The notes: generated by a model from the sequence alone, not told the origin. A DNA stretch of 64,000 nucleotides from Macrotis lagotis (GCF_037893015.1 NC_133661.1:248864962-248928961), one strand, 5' to 3'; shown: positions 1-11,225, numbered from the stretch's first letter. Made by a program: numbers and translations.

Positions 1-235
1 AGGAATATGAACAGAGTTTTTAGAAGTAACATCAAAAGATTTGTGATGGAAAATGCCATCCACATATTCAGAGAAAGAATTATGGAGTCTGAATGCAGAT
101 TGAAGGATACTCTTTTCATTTTTTTAAATTTGTGTTTTCTTTCTCATGGTTTTCCCCTTTTGTTCTGATTCTTTCACAACATGGCTAATAAATGATTTTA
201 AATGATTGTATAGGGATAACCTATAAAATTAAACT
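1..235 (+). repeat. L1 3' region fragment
   Basis: It resembles the marsupial L1 3' terminal sequence: 'gatggaaaatgcc', 'gaaagaattatggagtctga', 'cttttgttctgattctttca' and 'cacaacatggctaat' appear in the expected order. It is truncated on the left by the window edge. Confidence 0.7.
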
Positions 236-950
236 GAGATGTTATTTGCCTGTTAAAATACTCTTCCCTTTCCCAACTACATATCTGTGTAAAAGCTGGA
301 TTTTTCTTCACATTATTCAGCCAAAACAATGTGAATCTATCACATCAGATTGAATGTAGAAATGGATATAAAAATTCATCTGTCTTCTATTAAGCTAGAC
401 ATTTAGAAGAGCTGCAAAAATATGTAAAATAATATCACTCTTCTAACTTTTTGTTTTAGAAAAATATAACAATTTTTCATAAAAGGTTATTTGTATGGCC
501 ATGTGATTTTATTATTTTTAAATGAAAGAATGTTTGCTGTTTTATTATTAGTTTTAAAAAATTGAGCATCTAAACATTTATCAATTTTATTTTCTATAAT
601 TGAACATATCAATAAGTTAATCCATATAAACAAAAGTTCTTTGGGGTTCTCAATAAAAAAAAGTCTGAGAATGATAGTTTAAGATATTGAAATAGACTTT
701 TAAAAAAATTTTGTATTTTACAAATAATGGCACTAGAATTTAGTAATCCATCTGAGTGTTTCCTTCCAGTGATACATTTATAGGCTGGGGGCGGCAGGGG
801 GAATCTATAATTTGCTAATATAGAGAACTTCTGAATGAGAAAATTCTCTCTCACGATACAGATCAGAATCTTCTCTGTTATTTTTAGTCTTGAGATTTAT
901 CTAAAACAGTGAGAAATTAAGTGACTTCCCAGGGTCATTTAGCCATCAAG
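236..950. other. AT-rich unassigned stretch
   Basis: Very A/T-rich sequence with stop codons in all frames and no recognisable transposon ends. It is present twice because it lies in the duplicated segment. Nothing functional seen. Confidence 0.4.
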
Positions 951-959
951 TATGAGAGT

Positions 960-1155
960 TGAGATTTCATCATTCAATCAATTAATCAACAGATACTGTA
1001 TTGGGGTAGGAGATACAAGAGCAAAGACATGTAGAGTCTATAATAGATTGCTTTCTGTCAGGGGGGGAGTGGGGAAGGGAGAGAGGGAGAGATATACAAA
1101 ACTCACAAAGAGCTTACTTTGCAATGGAGGAGATAAATGCACTTAAAATATATTT
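960..1155 (-). repeat. L2 3' end, antisense, with embedded L1-like G-rich piece
   Basis: 'caatcaattaatcaacagatactg' followed by 'gagatacaagagcaaaga' and later 'aaagagcttactttgcaatgg' is the antisense L2 3' pattern. The middle, 1027-1110, instead matches the G-rich L1 3' end. Confidence 0.55.
1027..1110 (+). repeat. L1 3'-end G-rich segment, arm of an inverted repeat
   Basis: The run from 'acatgtagagtctataatag' through a G-rich tract to 'actcacaaag' is the marsupial L1 3' end. It is nearly the reverse complement of 1484-1565, with about 373 bp between the arms. Confidence 0.7.
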
Positions 1156-1222
1156 AGTATAAATATAAATGTTAAATGTAAAAAAAGTAGTTAAATACAA
1201 GGTAGTTTGGTCTACTAGGTCT

Positions 1223-1253
1223 TTATATATATATATATGGAGAGAGAGAGAGA
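1223..1253. repeat. (TA)n(GA)n microsatellite
   Basis: A TA run of about eight units is followed by a GA run. The matching site in the right copy carries about 20 more TA units. Confidence 0.9.
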
Positions 1254-1429
1254 GATCCCGATGATATATTTGTACTGTAAGCTCTTAATACACTTACCCC
1301 TTTAATACACTGCCTTGGACTCATTCTTAACTATGTTTCAACACAGCAACATAGGGCTGAGTTTCTAATGTGGCCCCAACATTTTATATAATAGAGGTTT
1401 TAAAAAAAATTAAATATTTTATTTATTTA

Positions 1430-1610
1430 TTTTTCCAATGACATGAAATGGTAGTTTTCAACAATCACTTTTTTTTTGCAAAGTTTTGAGTTTTATATAT
1501 CTCTCCCTCTCTCCCCTCTCCCCTCCCTCTGACGGAAAGCAATCTATTATAGACCCTACATGTATAACCATGCCAAACAGATTCATATTAATCATGTGGA
1601 AAAAAAAGAT
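1430..1610 (-). repeat. L1 3' end, antisense
   Basis: Reads 'ccaatgacatgaaatggtag', 'tttcaacaatcac', then a C/T-rich tract and 'gcaatctattatagacc', the reverse complement of the L1 tail seen at 1027-1110 and 27335-27430. Confidence 0.75.
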
Positions 1611-1681
1611 ATATAATAGAGTTTTAAGAGGACCTTGATCATCTAGACTGAGGCTCCTTAATTTGGAGACTGTATTTTTTT

Positions 1682-1791
1682 TGGAAGCAATTAGGGTTAA
1701 GCTACTTGACCAGGTTTACAGGTGTTTGAGGCCAAATGTGAACTCTGGTCCTGATTCCAGGCCCAGTGCTCTATACACTGCACCATTCAGC
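1682..1791 (-). repeat. tRNA-head SINE, antisense
   Basis: Shows 'ggttaagctacttgacc', 'ctgattccaggcccagtgct' and 'ctatacactgcaccattcag', the antisense body and head of a marsupial CORE-type SINE. Confidence 0.75.
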
Positions 1792-2049
1792 AACTCGTAT
1801 TCTGAAGTTAGAGCCCTTCATAGATAAAGAATCATAGGTCAGGGGATGTTTCAGGCAAGGGGTTATTTGTGTGATCGTGTTTAAAAGGTATGACCTCTCC
1901 AAATAGTGTCTCCCCTTTGAAAGAATCCACCCCACTAAGATGACAGATTCCTTTAACAGAAGAAACCTTCAAAATAAAAACCAACAACCACCTCCCTGAA
2001 GTAAATGTCATAAGTTTAGAGTTAGAATGTACCTCAAGGGCCATCTAGA

Positions 2050-2220
2050 GCAGACCTGACATCTTTGAATTTGTTGATTTTTTAGAAATTTTTTAGAAAT
2101 ATTTTGATAACTACATTTCAACATAATTGGTTTGTATGTATTTTATGTTATAAAGTTGAAAAGATTATTTTGAGAAAAGTTCCATAGGCATTACCAGACA
2201 GCCAAAAGAGTTCATACCAT
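2050..2220 (-). repeat. hAT-like MITE family B, antisense
   Basis: Contains 'tattttgataactacatttc', 'aacataattggtttgtatgt' and 'gttccataggcattaccaga'. The same element recurs at 8370, 17638, 19470, 34603 and 35903. Confidence 0.65.
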
Positions 2221-2228
2221 TTATAGTA

Positions 2229-2350
2229 ATGCTGATGATATATAATGCTGATGATCATGATGATGATAATAATAATAATAGTAATAATAATAATAATAGT
2301 TGGCATTTACAAGTGGTTTAAGGTTTGCATGACACTTTATACTCTTATTT
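2229..2350. repeat. (GAT)n/(AAT)n repeat with short MIR-like flank
   Basis: Trinucleotide GAT then AAT runs end near 2300, followed by 'ttggcatttacaagtggttt', the antisense tail of a MIR-type SINE. Confidence 0.7.
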
Positions 2351-2865
2351 ATAATAAGAAGTCAAAGTAGATTACAAACTGAATATGGATCAACACAATC
2401 TTACATATAATTCTCTCCATTGTGTTTTTGTTTTTCTTTCTTACTACAATTTTAAAAAAAGGAAAAAATATATTTTTTTCCTCACTAAATTCCATCTTGA
2501 ACAGAAATGTTCTGGTCAATGTTTGATAATCAGTTCTCCCCCTTCCCCCAAATCAACTCAGGACACGCTTCTCAGATTATTCTGTACAAACAGTAAGACA
2601 ATAAATGGAGCTTTGATTTTCTGCATTTGTTGATTTTCAGTGTATAAATGCATCCTCTGAACATTAAACAATCGTTGTGAAGTCAAGTACAAACCAGCTC
2701 CAATATGCCCCTGAATTCTTCAACATCAAGGTTGAATCTGGATGGGGAAGACATTTCTTTGCAAAGGGCCTCTCTTCTGATTACCCTCTACCTGCCTTGT
2801 GCAATGGATAAATAATAGCAGTAATAATAGTAGCTTATAATAAAATAATGTTTCATCTCTGGATA

Positions 2866-3060
2866 ATCAATCAACAAACATTTACCTAGCATTTACTATG
2901 TGTCAGATAATGTGCTAAGTTCTGAGGATACAAAGAAATGCAAAATAGCCTACCTTCAAGGAGCTTACGTTCTATTAGAAGAGACAACATGTAAGCAACT
3001 AGGGACATAAGAGATATATCCCAAGTAGAAAGAAGTAACCCTAGAGAAGCAACATCAAAT
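2866..3060 (-). repeat. L2 3' end, antisense
   Basis: 'caatcaacaaacatttacc', 'agcatttactatgtgtcaga' and 'cttcaaggagcttacgttct' are in the antisense L2 order. Confidence 0.8.
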
Positions 3061-3360
3061 AGAGGATCAGTATCCAGTTAACCTCTGATTAAAAATGATC
3101 TGGGTTCAAACTTCTAATTTCCCCCAGATAATTCTCTAAGGTAATTGTTTTAGAGCATATAATTAGCAAAACTTTTGTGAATCTATATTTGTAAAAGACA
3201 TTTGCTCACAGGAAACACTACACTGATGAAAGAACTAATCTCTTCTCTTACTCCCTCTAGTCAAAAATCCTTTCATGAGAGGGAAAGGGATATAATGTAT
3301 AAAGGACCAACCTTGAGTTTCAGTTTTGTCTCTGTGTGACTGTGGGCAGGTCATGTGCCA

Positions 3361-3843
3361 CAGGTTCTCAAACTTTTTGGTCTCAGGACCCCATTATACT
3401 CTTAAAAATTACGCCAAAGAGCTTTAATTTATGTGAGTTGTGTTTATCAATATATACTGTATTAGAAATTAAAACCAATAAAATATTAATTTAAAATAGT
3501 TCATTACATGATAACAAATAGTTTTTTAATTAAAAACTACATTTTTCAAAGCCAAAAGAAAAATGAGACAGGTGGCTCTGTTTTACATATTTCTGCAAAT
3601 TTCTTCCTAGTCTGATTTAACAGGAAGTAGCTAGACTCTCCTATCTGTTTCTTCATTCATATTGTTGTGATATCTATTGTTTTGGTTGAAGTATTTGACT
3701 AAAATCCAGCCTCACCCAGATGTGTAGATGGAAAAAAAGGAATATTTTAATAGGCAAATAACGCCTTCATGTTATTATGAAAATAGTTTTGACCTCTTGA
3801 ATCTCCCTTAGGGTTTGGGGGAATCTACACTTTGAGAACCATG
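3361..3843 (+). mobile_element. hAT-like non-autonomous DNA transposon (MITE)
   Basis: It begins CAGGTTCTCAAACTTTTTGG and ends with its imperfect inverted counterpart CACTTTGAGAACCATG, about 480 bp apart. The interior is A/T-rich with no transposase frame. The terminal motif is typical of hAT-derived mammalian elements. I could not confirm an 8-bp target duplication. Confidence 0.65.
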
Positions 3844-4059
3844 GTTCTAAGACCACAGTGAATAATAGGTGAATTTGCATTTGAATGAATTCTCCATTTG
3901 AATGAAGAAAATGAATTTCCACAGCAGGAGCTCCTGCCACTAATGAAATCATAAGTTCTGGTTATCACCACCATTAAAAATAAGAATTTTTCACAAATTG
4001 TAAAGTGCCTTTCTTGATTGGCTCAGCAGAGCCTAAACTTCTTCCCCTACCATCACTGT

Positions 4060-4155
4060 GCCTTGTGCAATCTCTCTGGGCCTCATCTGTAAAATGAGGG
4101 GGCTGAATTGGCTGGTTTTTGAAGGTCTCTTGTAACCCCAAAATTCTATGGCTTT
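4060..4155 (+). repeat. MIR fragment
   Basis: 'gggcctcatctgtaaaatga' followed by a degenerate 'ttctatg' tail is the MIR core-to-3' pattern. Confidence 0.7.
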
Positions 4156-4159
4156 GTGC

Positions 4160-4705
4160 CTGGCTAAAGAACTTCACCTGCTGACACTTTTTCAGTTTCT
4201 GTACCCAGGCACGAACCCAAGGAGGGAGAATTTGGGGGAAACCCCTCTACCCAACTTGGCCTGAAAGTCAAGATCAAAAAAAAAAAACACAAGCAAATCT
4301 GCTTTTTACAATTCTTGAAGCATTTATTAGTTATCCATTTATTCAAAGGTATAGTGCTACTCCTTAGAGATACCAAGAGAGATGCTTAGTCTTCATCCTC
4401 CAGCAGTGCAAAGAAATTCAATAATAATTGTTTACATTTTTAAAAAATGACGGAAAACTTTAGGATTTGTCTGGTCTTATAGGCATCAGAAAGACCAAGA
4501 GTGGGGGTTGGGCAGATAAAACAGGCTTCAGTTTGACTTTGGAATTTTCCTCCCCTACTCATTTTGGGAGAATGGAATTATGTTAAAATCAGAAAACTAA
4601 GGAACTCTAAAATTACACCCCCCACCCCCCCAGTGGTTCAGTAGTCTGGGGGCAAATGGCTTAAATATGGATTATAAATACTTCATAGTCTGGTGTCACT
4701 ATGAG
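4160..4705. other. Unassigned stretch
   Basis: Mixed-composition DNA with a C-rich run at 4616-4631 and no clear repeat or coding signal. Confidence 0.35.
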
Positions 4706-4711
4706 TTCAGC

Positions 4712-4915
4712 TTGGGGCCTGGAACTGGGAAAATCTAAGTTCAGATTCAGCCTCAGAACCAGGTGTGTGATCCTGGGTAAGTTAAACCCTTTGTCTCAAT
4801 TTTCTCAAATTGTAAAATATTACCATAATGATAGCTCCTACCTTCCATTTGTTGTCCATTCATTCAAATGAAATAATATATTTTATAAATGCTTAGCACA
4901 ATATAGTAGATGTGA
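4712..4915 (+). repeat. MIR
   Basis: Contains 'gtgtgatcctgggtaagtta', 'gtctcaattttctcaaattg' and 'aaatgcttagcaca', in MIR order. Confidence 0.75.
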
Positions 4916-4919
4916 TAAA

Positions 4920-5500
4920 ATGCTTATTAACTTCCTAGTCTAGGTTTCAGAGATAAAAATCAGGAGTATATACACCACAAGTTTCAGGAAGGTATCTGAT
5001 TAAGAAACCCAAACCACTAGACTAGAAGTTAATCCAAAGAAAATATTATACCTGAAGATATGTAGAACCAGGGATATTCTTGACAGTTCTGGCAGAGATG
5101 ACAGGGTAGAAATTGCACCTACTGTAGGTTTTTCCTAGCCTCTCCTCATGCCCTTTCTCTGTAATGATCTTGCATATTTGGGGTTGTATGTACATTGCCT
5201 CCTCCATTTCAATATTTGGACTCTGAGAGCAGGGTCTAACATAGACCCTTGTCTTTCTATATAATCTGGAGTTATGGAGTCTGATACTCAACAACTGTTT
5301 AGTGACTGACAACATACATGTTCATTGTGTTAGCATTCTTCTACTCTTGTTCCCTGTGTCTATTCATTCTTCTAACTGATGGTGCATGTATTTATGGGAA
5401 AGTATGACTTGGTCTATGGGGTAAATGTTGCTCCTTTTCTTGCTGCTGTTCTCACTATGTCATTTCATTAAATACCTTTATTTTGAACTAAAAGGATCCT
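4920..5500. other. Unassigned stretch
   Basis: No recognisable transposon or exon; a minus-strand open frame at 5046-5315 lacks any family resemblance. Confidence 0.35.
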
Positions 5501-5506
5501 CTAGCT

Positions 5507-5716
5507 CAGAGGTGTCAAATGCTTATCCCACAGAGCCACAACACTCCTAGAGGCTTCTGAAGCAGACTGAAATATAATAGGGTAAAATTTAACAAAATAA
5601 ATAAAAATACAATAAAACACAGATAACATTATATTTTAAAAACTAAATCAATATGCAGCTCACAGGGATTCTTTTCTCCATATGAGTGGCCCTGTTTTGA
5701 TCTGACAGCACAGATC
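5507..5716 (+). mobile_element. hAT-like MITE family A
   Basis: Starts CAGAGGTGTCAAAT and contains 'aacaaaataaataaaaatac' and 'ctaaatcaatatgcagctca'. A related copy lies at 8957-9150. Both look like the common marsupial MITE whose ends read CAGAGGTGTCAAA. Confidence 0.6.
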
Positions 5717-5869
5717 TAGCTAATTTTTATAAAAAGGTAAACGTGTTGGTAAGAGATCATGAGGTCCAGTGTTCAGGGGTTGCAGAACCTTACAGTTCCT
5801 GGAACATGGAATAACTTTCTCTATTAGTTGGGAGGAATCTAAGTGGTACACGTTTTATTACCACATTCT

Positions 5870-5998
5870 ATAGGATGAACTAGAGACTCAGAGAGGTTTA
5901 AAAGACTCAAATCAGGTCATTGTCTCTGAGTCTGAACCTACCACTAAGTCCCAGGGTTTGGTCCTATTTGTCTGACTCTAAGCCCTGGCTCACTGTCC
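5870..5998 (-). repeat. MIR, antisense
   Basis: Antisense pattern: 'gagactcagagaggtttaaa' then a degenerate head ending 'cactgtccacta'. Confidence 0.6.
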
Positions 5999-5999
5999 A

Positions 6000-6394
6000 C
6001 TAAACATAGAAATAAATATGATATAAAAATACATAAATATCAAAGAAGAGCTCCATGAGAATTTTGAGGAGAGATATTTTCAGTTTAGGGAGGGAGGGTA
6101 TGGTAATATGGCATTTACTTGACTCATAACTGAGTATTTGCCATAACTTTTGCTTTATGGGGAAAGGGGAAAGTAGAAGGAAGACCCAAGAGTCCTTTGT
6201 CCCAAGGACTCTGCTGAGGGACTGGGGCATCATGGAAACTTACCCAAGATTTTTCTCTCTACTGGTCCCAGTCTTCTGGCCAGAGACAGCCTGTATCAAA
6301 CAGTAAGGGAAGCAAGGTTTGCTTTGAAGAAGGATCTCTCCATTTGTTGGTGCCCGTATCATTAAAGTCTTTCAAAGAAAGTCAGAGATAACTC
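6000..6394. other. Unassigned stretch
   Basis: A/T-rich; the 77-codon minus-strand frame here has no recognisable domain. Nothing seen. Confidence 0.35.
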
Positions 6395-6512
6395 TTAGAG
6401 ATTTTCCAACCCAACTTCTTCATTTGGTAGATGAAGAAGCCCAGGCCCCTAAAGGGAAATGACTTGTCCACGTTCACAGTAGTAGAAGATTAAGGTCTAT
6501 GTAGATCTGCTT
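6395..6512 (-). repeat. MIR, antisense
   Basis: 'cttcatttggtagatgaaga', 'gaaatgacttgtccacgttc' form an antisense MIR core. Confidence 0.65.
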
Positions 6513-6689
6513 CTCCTACCTTCCCCCCCTCCCCGTTACTCAGATGTTAGTAATCCATGTAATGGATTACCTTTCCCAAAGGAGTTTATATTTTAAAATA
6601 GAACAGGCATTTGCAGGGCAAAGAAATGAAGAGAAGTGGTGGCATTTCAGGCATAAATGGGAGGGGGTCTGTCCCAGGTCCCTTCAAAT

Positions 6690-6838
6690 TTAAAATCATA
6701 GAAATGCCTAAGAGATCACCTTTTATTCTACAGATAAGAAAACTGAGGTCCAGAGAGGGGGAAGTGATTGGACTAAGATAATAAAGAAAATTAATAGCAA
6801 AATCAAGCCTAGAACCCAGATCTCTGATTTAGGTTCAT
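6690..6838 (-). repeat. MIR, antisense
   Basis: 'tctacagataagaaaactga' and 'ggtccagagagggggaagtg' mark the antisense core; the 3' part is degenerate. Confidence 0.7.
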
Positions 6839-6839
6839 G

Positions 6840-7237
6840 CTAGCCTGAGGATAGCAAAGAAGACTCATCATCTTCATTGTCCTCCGTGTGTGGTAGTCTG
6901 GCCCACTCTGTTTCCCTCTCTTGCTTGACTCCATATATGCAGCCCCCCACCCTCCAATTCTCTCCTACCCTTCTGCTCCCTCAGGTAGGTGCCTGGTTGT
7001 TTGAAAACTTGAGAGAGCAGTAAGAGGTGATAGACACTTCCTGGCTTTTTCTCCCTGCCACCTCATTCCTTGTAGGCTTGGTTGAGAGTAAAAGATTACA
7101 CTACTGTCTTGGGACTATATTTAGATAAAACATTTTTCTTCCATGATACTATATACAAAAGAACTGACTCATTTACCATCATATCTTTGTAACATAAGAA
7201 AAAGCCCAAGAATTTTAATTCTTTAATTTTATTTTGT
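6840..7237. other. Unassigned stretch
   Basis: C/T-rich then A/T-rich sequence without a recognisable element. Confidence 0.35.
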
Positions 7238-7459
7238 TGATTAACCTCTTCATGAATCCATTTGAGGTTTTCTTGTCAAAATACTGGAATGGTTTGGCAT
7301 TTCCTTCTCCAGCTCATTAACTGAGGCAAACAGGGTTAAGTGACTTGCCCAGGGTCACTCAGCTAGGAAGTGTCTGAGACCTGGTTTGAACTCAGAAAGA
7401 TGAGTCTTTTTGACTGTAGGCCCAATGCACTTTCCACTGTGCTACCTTGCTGCTCGTTC
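7238..7459 (-). repeat. Full-length SINE with RTE-like tail, antisense
   Basis: Shows 'tggaatggtttggcatttcc', 'gttaagtgacttgcccaggg' and 'cactttccactgtgctacct', covering tail, core and tRNA-like head. Confidence 0.85.
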
Positions 7460-7519
7460 TTATCTTACAGAGAGAGAAAATAAGGTACAGTAAAAATGAA
7501 GGAAAGGAAGGAAAGAAAA

Positions 7520-7755
7520 TAAGCACTTATTAGGCACCCAAATATGTGCCAGTCATTATGCAGATCACTTTATAAATATCTCATGTTAAGTAGAGTGATA
7601 GATCTGGAATCAAAGTTCTATGTTTGAATCATGGCTCTGTAATAGACTTCCTGGTAGACTTTAGGGAAGATATGAACCTTTCTGGTTTCAGCTCTTCATT
7701 GGCAAAATGACGAGTGTGCTAGGTGATTTTTTTTTCAGATTTCTTCTACCTCCAG
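7520..7755 (+). repeat. Degenerate MIR/L2 fragments
   Basis: 7520-7585 resembles the antisense terminal 'tgtgccag' pattern. 7590-7745 is a sense MIR with 'tctggaatcaaagttc' and 'ggcaaaatgacgag'. Confidence 0.5.
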
Positions 7756-7984
7756 GGAGAGGTCCTGGACCCAACCGGGAGCTAGTGCAGGTAAACCCAT
7801 CAGTATAAGGGGCAGGCCAGCTAATGCATCTGGCTAAAACCTCCCTATTTTTGTGTTTCTTCTTCCTTTCTCATGTTTGCTTTTGTAGTATAGAATTAAT
7901 ACTTATGCAATGGAAAAAATATGAACAAAACTAGAGGGGAACAATCCTTATCTAAAGGGACTTGGGAAAATGCACTGCACTTAT

Positions 7985-8170
7985 ATGGAAGGAAATAACC
8001 ATTTATTAATCACCTACTATATGCTAAGCACCTGGCAAATTATCTCATTTGATCCTCAGAACAACTGTGGATAGGTTCTATTATTATCCTTATTTTACAG
8101 ATGAGGAAACTAAGACAAACAGAGGTTAAGTGATTTGCCCAGGGTCACACAATTAGAAAGTCTCTGGAGG
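7985..8170 (-). repeat. MIR/Ther-type SINE, antisense
   Basis: 'atctcatttgatcctcagaa', 'attttacagatgaggaaact' and 'gatttgcccagggtcacaca' in order. Confidence 0.85.
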
Positions 8171-8369
8171 CTGTTTTTGAAAAGTCATAACAGAAGGCTG
8201 GTTTAAGAGGTCAGAGCTAAATTGTGAATTTCTGGTTTTCATCAATATAGGCACTTCCCTCCACAATGCAGATTTCAGCCCATCCATTGTTTTTCATTCT
8301 TTACAATTCTTCCCTTAATTTTTTCACAAGGGGTCTTCCTATTATTCTGGGGGTGGGGTTCCTCTATAT

Positions 8370-8560
8370 CAGAGGTCCTTAATTATTTTGGTACCATAGA
8401 TCTTTTGGCAGTCAAATGAAGCCAGATTCCTTTTTAGAATAATGTTTTAAATGCATAAAAATACAATATATAAGATTACAAGGAAATCCAATTATAGTGA
8501 AATAGTTATCAAATATTTTTAAAAAATAAGTTCACAAATCTCTGGTTTAGAACCCCCTCT
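8370..8560 (+). mobile_element. hAT-like MITE family B
   Basis: Starts CAGAGGTCCTTAATT and ends TCTGGTTTAGAACCCCCT, imperfectly inverted. The interior 'aaatgcataaaaatacaata' is shared with the other family B copies. Confidence 0.65.
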
Positions 8561-8956
8561 TCCAAATCTCAACATTGTCTGGATACCAGTAGACAGAACT
8601 TGCAGATGTTGAATGGATCTTACTATGTGTAGGACTCACCTTCTTCTCTAGGCACTTGTCTCCTGACATTTTTTTCACCCACTTATGTACATTTCTCTAA
8701 TGGTGATGTGTGGCAACCCACCCACGCATACCATGCATCTTTCTATTGTTTTTTAAGTTTTCAGAGACTGAGTTATACCATGACTCAGAGCCATATCCAT
8801 GTAGCCAAAATATAAAACCCAAGACCTTTAGATGTTTTGTTTGTTTTTTTAATGGAACAAACTTTTTGGAGTCTAGAACCCAGAATATGGGGTACTGTGT
8901 GTGCCTCTGTACACAAGTGTGAGTCTAGAAGAGGGGTAAAAGGAATGTTCTGTAAA

Positions 8957-9150
8957 GCAGAGGTATAGTCATAAACTCCTGAGTGAGGTCAAAACATTAA
9001 AATAAAATAGGAAACTAACAAAATAAATAAAAACACAACAAAACATTAATAATATTACATTTTAAAACCAAGTCAATATGTGGCAAGCAGAGATCCTTAA
9101 ATATGGAATAATAGCCCCTGTTTCTATTCAGGTTTTTGGTAACTCTAGCC
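8957..9150 (+). mobile_element. hAT-like MITE family A, diverged
   Basis: 'aactaacaaaataaataaaa' and 'accaagtcaatatgtggcaa' match the family A interior at 5507-5716; the ends have decayed. Confidence 0.55.
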
Positions 9151-9539
9151 CAAAAGTTTATTTGATTTTAATTTTTGATTTGATGCTTCTCCAAACCCTG
9201 CCTCAGTGATCTTCACTGAGTGTTCTGTGGGACCTGAAATGTTTACTTTGAAAAAAATTTAGTGTTCAAAAGCAGGCCCAAATCACCTGGAGTGGAATAG
9301 GACCCTGGTTCTGTTTTGCTGGTTTTCAGAACTGGCACCATGATTAAGAGGTATTTGGGAGAAAATTGCAATTGTATCTGCTGAACTCTCACTTTCCACC
9401 AGATGGTAGCAGATACGTTGAAAAGACTAGGCTGAGATTCGTTTGAATCGTTGAATACTAGGATTTTACTATTTCCAGCTGTTAATGAGAAACCAACATG
9501 TACTGTCCTACAAACTGAAAAGACAAGTGGGATCGGTGT

Positions 9540-9890
9540 GTGTGGTCCTATATTGCTTATCATTTTTGCCAATTATTTGGATGAATGGATAAAGGTTTCA
9601 GAAGACTTGCCAGGCTTTCAGAAGACATAAAGCTAGCCCACTGAAACAAGAGTCAGGATCTAGGTAGACTAAGGTCCAAACTGAGTTAGAATCCTATTTA
9701 ATGGGTTCAAGTCTGATGGAAAACAAAGACTTATTGATCGGGTTCTAAGGATTAGCTTCTGAAGTAGAGGATAGGAGAGGGTGGCCATATAGCAGTTGAA
9801 TGAAAAAAGTTTTGGGAGCTTTGGTAGACAGCCAATTTAATATGGGTTAGTGTGGTGTGAGCCAAGAAAATTAAGGCAGCTTGGTTTGTA
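9540..9890 (+). repeat. L3/CR1-type LINE fragment
   Basis: 'caattatttggatgaatgga' and 'agaagacataaagctagccc' resemble the end of a CR1-like reverse transcriptase ORF. It continues past the purine tract at 10480, 11480 and 11860, so all may be one decayed element. Confidence 0.55.
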
Positions 9891-9892
9891 TT

Positions 9893-10216
9893 AAGAAGGG
9901 AAGGGGGAAGGGAAAGAGGAAAAAAGGGCTAATAGAAGGAAGAAGGGAAGGAGAAGAGAAGGGGAAAGGGAAAGAGGAAGGGAGGGGTAAAGGAAAAGGA
10001 AAGGGGGAAGGGAAGGAAGAAGGGAAAAAGGAAACAAGGGCTAATGGAAGGGGGTAAAGGAAAGAAGAAAAGAAGGAGGAAGGAAAGGGGGAAGAAAAAG
10101 GAAAAGGGAAGGGTGAGGGGAAGGGAGAAAGGAAGGAGGAAACAAAAGCTAATGGAAGTGAGAAGGGAAGGAGGAAGAGAAGGGGAAAGAAAAGGGGAAG
10201 GGAAGGGTGAAAGGAA
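9893..10216. repeat. Purine-only (GGAAG)n-like low-complexity tract
   Basis: About 320 bp of almost pure A/G on the plus strand with irregular GGAAG/GGAAA units. The Lys/Arg/Gly-rich frame through it is a composition artefact. Confidence 0.9.
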
Positions 10217-10242
10217 GAGAATAAGCTTCTGGCACTGTGTGC

Positions 10243-10448
10243 CAGAAATTTAAAAAGTATTATCTCATTTGATCCTCATTACCTGGGATATAGATGCTAT
10301 CATTATACCCATTTTACAGATAAGGCAAACAAAGATTAAGTGACTAGCACAGGGTTACACAAATACTAAGTGACTGAGGCCAGATATGAGCTCAGGTCTT
10401 CCTGATCCCTGGTGCTGCACGCAACCTACTGTAACACCTACCTATCTC
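10243..10448 (-). repeat. MIR/Ther-type SINE, antisense
   Basis: 'tatctcatttgatcctcatt', 'ccattttacagataaggcaa' and 'gagctcaggtcttcctgatc'. Confidence 0.85.
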
Positions 10449-10479
10449 TAGAAAGGAATAATGTCACAAGTGGAGAAAG

Positions 10480-10862
10480 GATGTCTCTCCTGTACTCTGC
10501 TTTGTTCAAGCTGTATCTGAAAAACTGTGTTCAAGCATAGGAGCCAGATTTTAGGAAGCAAAATTGTTAAGGTGGAAAGCATCTCTATAAAGGCAATCTG
10601 AGTGGTAATAGGAAGGTCTTGAAATCATATCATAGGGCAGAGTTGAAAGCAACAGGAGGAAGTTTGTAAGGACAAACTTCCTTAGGGTGGGGATGGGGCT
10701 TTCTCAGGGTGGGAGCCATTCAAAGATTGGATGGGGCTGCCTCTGGAAGTAACAGATTCCTCCTCACTTCAGAAAATTGCTAATTATCAGATTTGTCATG
10801 GAGAGTGTTCTTATTCAGGAACAATTTAGACTGGTAGGATTCTAAGGTACCTTCTTTGCTGA
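10480..10862 (+). repeat. L3/CR1-type LINE fragment
   Basis: 'tgttcaagcataggagccag', 'agccattcaaagattggatg' and 'attctaaggtaccttctttg' follow the CR1-like 3' terminal order. Confidence 0.6.
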
Positions 10863-10865
10863 AAT

Positions 10866-10990
10866 TCTGTGATTGTGAGGAGGGAAGTCATGGATGACTT
10901 CATGAAGAATATATTTGAGCCAAGCCTTGAAAGATGGTCATTGAACAAATGGATATAGAAAGGATGGAGGAGGATGGAGGAGGCTGTTCT
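10866..10990 (-). repeat. L2 fragment, antisense
   Basis: 'agccaagccttgaaagatgg' is a typical antisense L2 segment. Confidence 0.6.
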
Positions 10991-11004
10991 AGACTGGCAG
11001 AATA

Positions 11005-11225
11005 TTAGGAGCTGGAACATATTTTTCATTTCAAGGTTTGCAAAGCATTTTGTGTAATTCTCATGCACTCTTCACCACAGCTCTATGACATTTGTTTATT
11101 TTTGCATTTTACAGGAAACAGATTCAGAAAGGTGACTGTACCCATTATCACATAGCTAATAAGTGATAAAGGCAGAATTCAAACCCAGGTCTTTCTTGTT
11201 TCCAAGGTTGGTCCTTTATTCACTA
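11005..11225 (-). repeat. MIR/Ther-type SINE, antisense
   Basis: 'caaggtttgcaaagcatttt', 'attttacaggaaacagattc' and 'attcaaacccaggtctttct'. Confidence 0.8.

Larger units (their letters stand above)
1..1501 (+). repeat. Left copy of a near-identical direct repeat
   Basis: Bases 1-1501 align end to end with 62462-64000 in the same orientation. Differences I counted are about nine substitutions (for example 59 C/T, 605 C/T, two near 697-703, 895, two near 998-1000, one near 1321, one near 1400). There is also a TA microsatellite about 20 units shorter here and a T run two bases longer. Both copies are cut by the window edge, so the true length is unknown. Confidence 0.95.

Noticed and set aside
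10044..10253. Lys/Arg/Gly-rich frame
   Set aside because: Translation of the purine-only tract.
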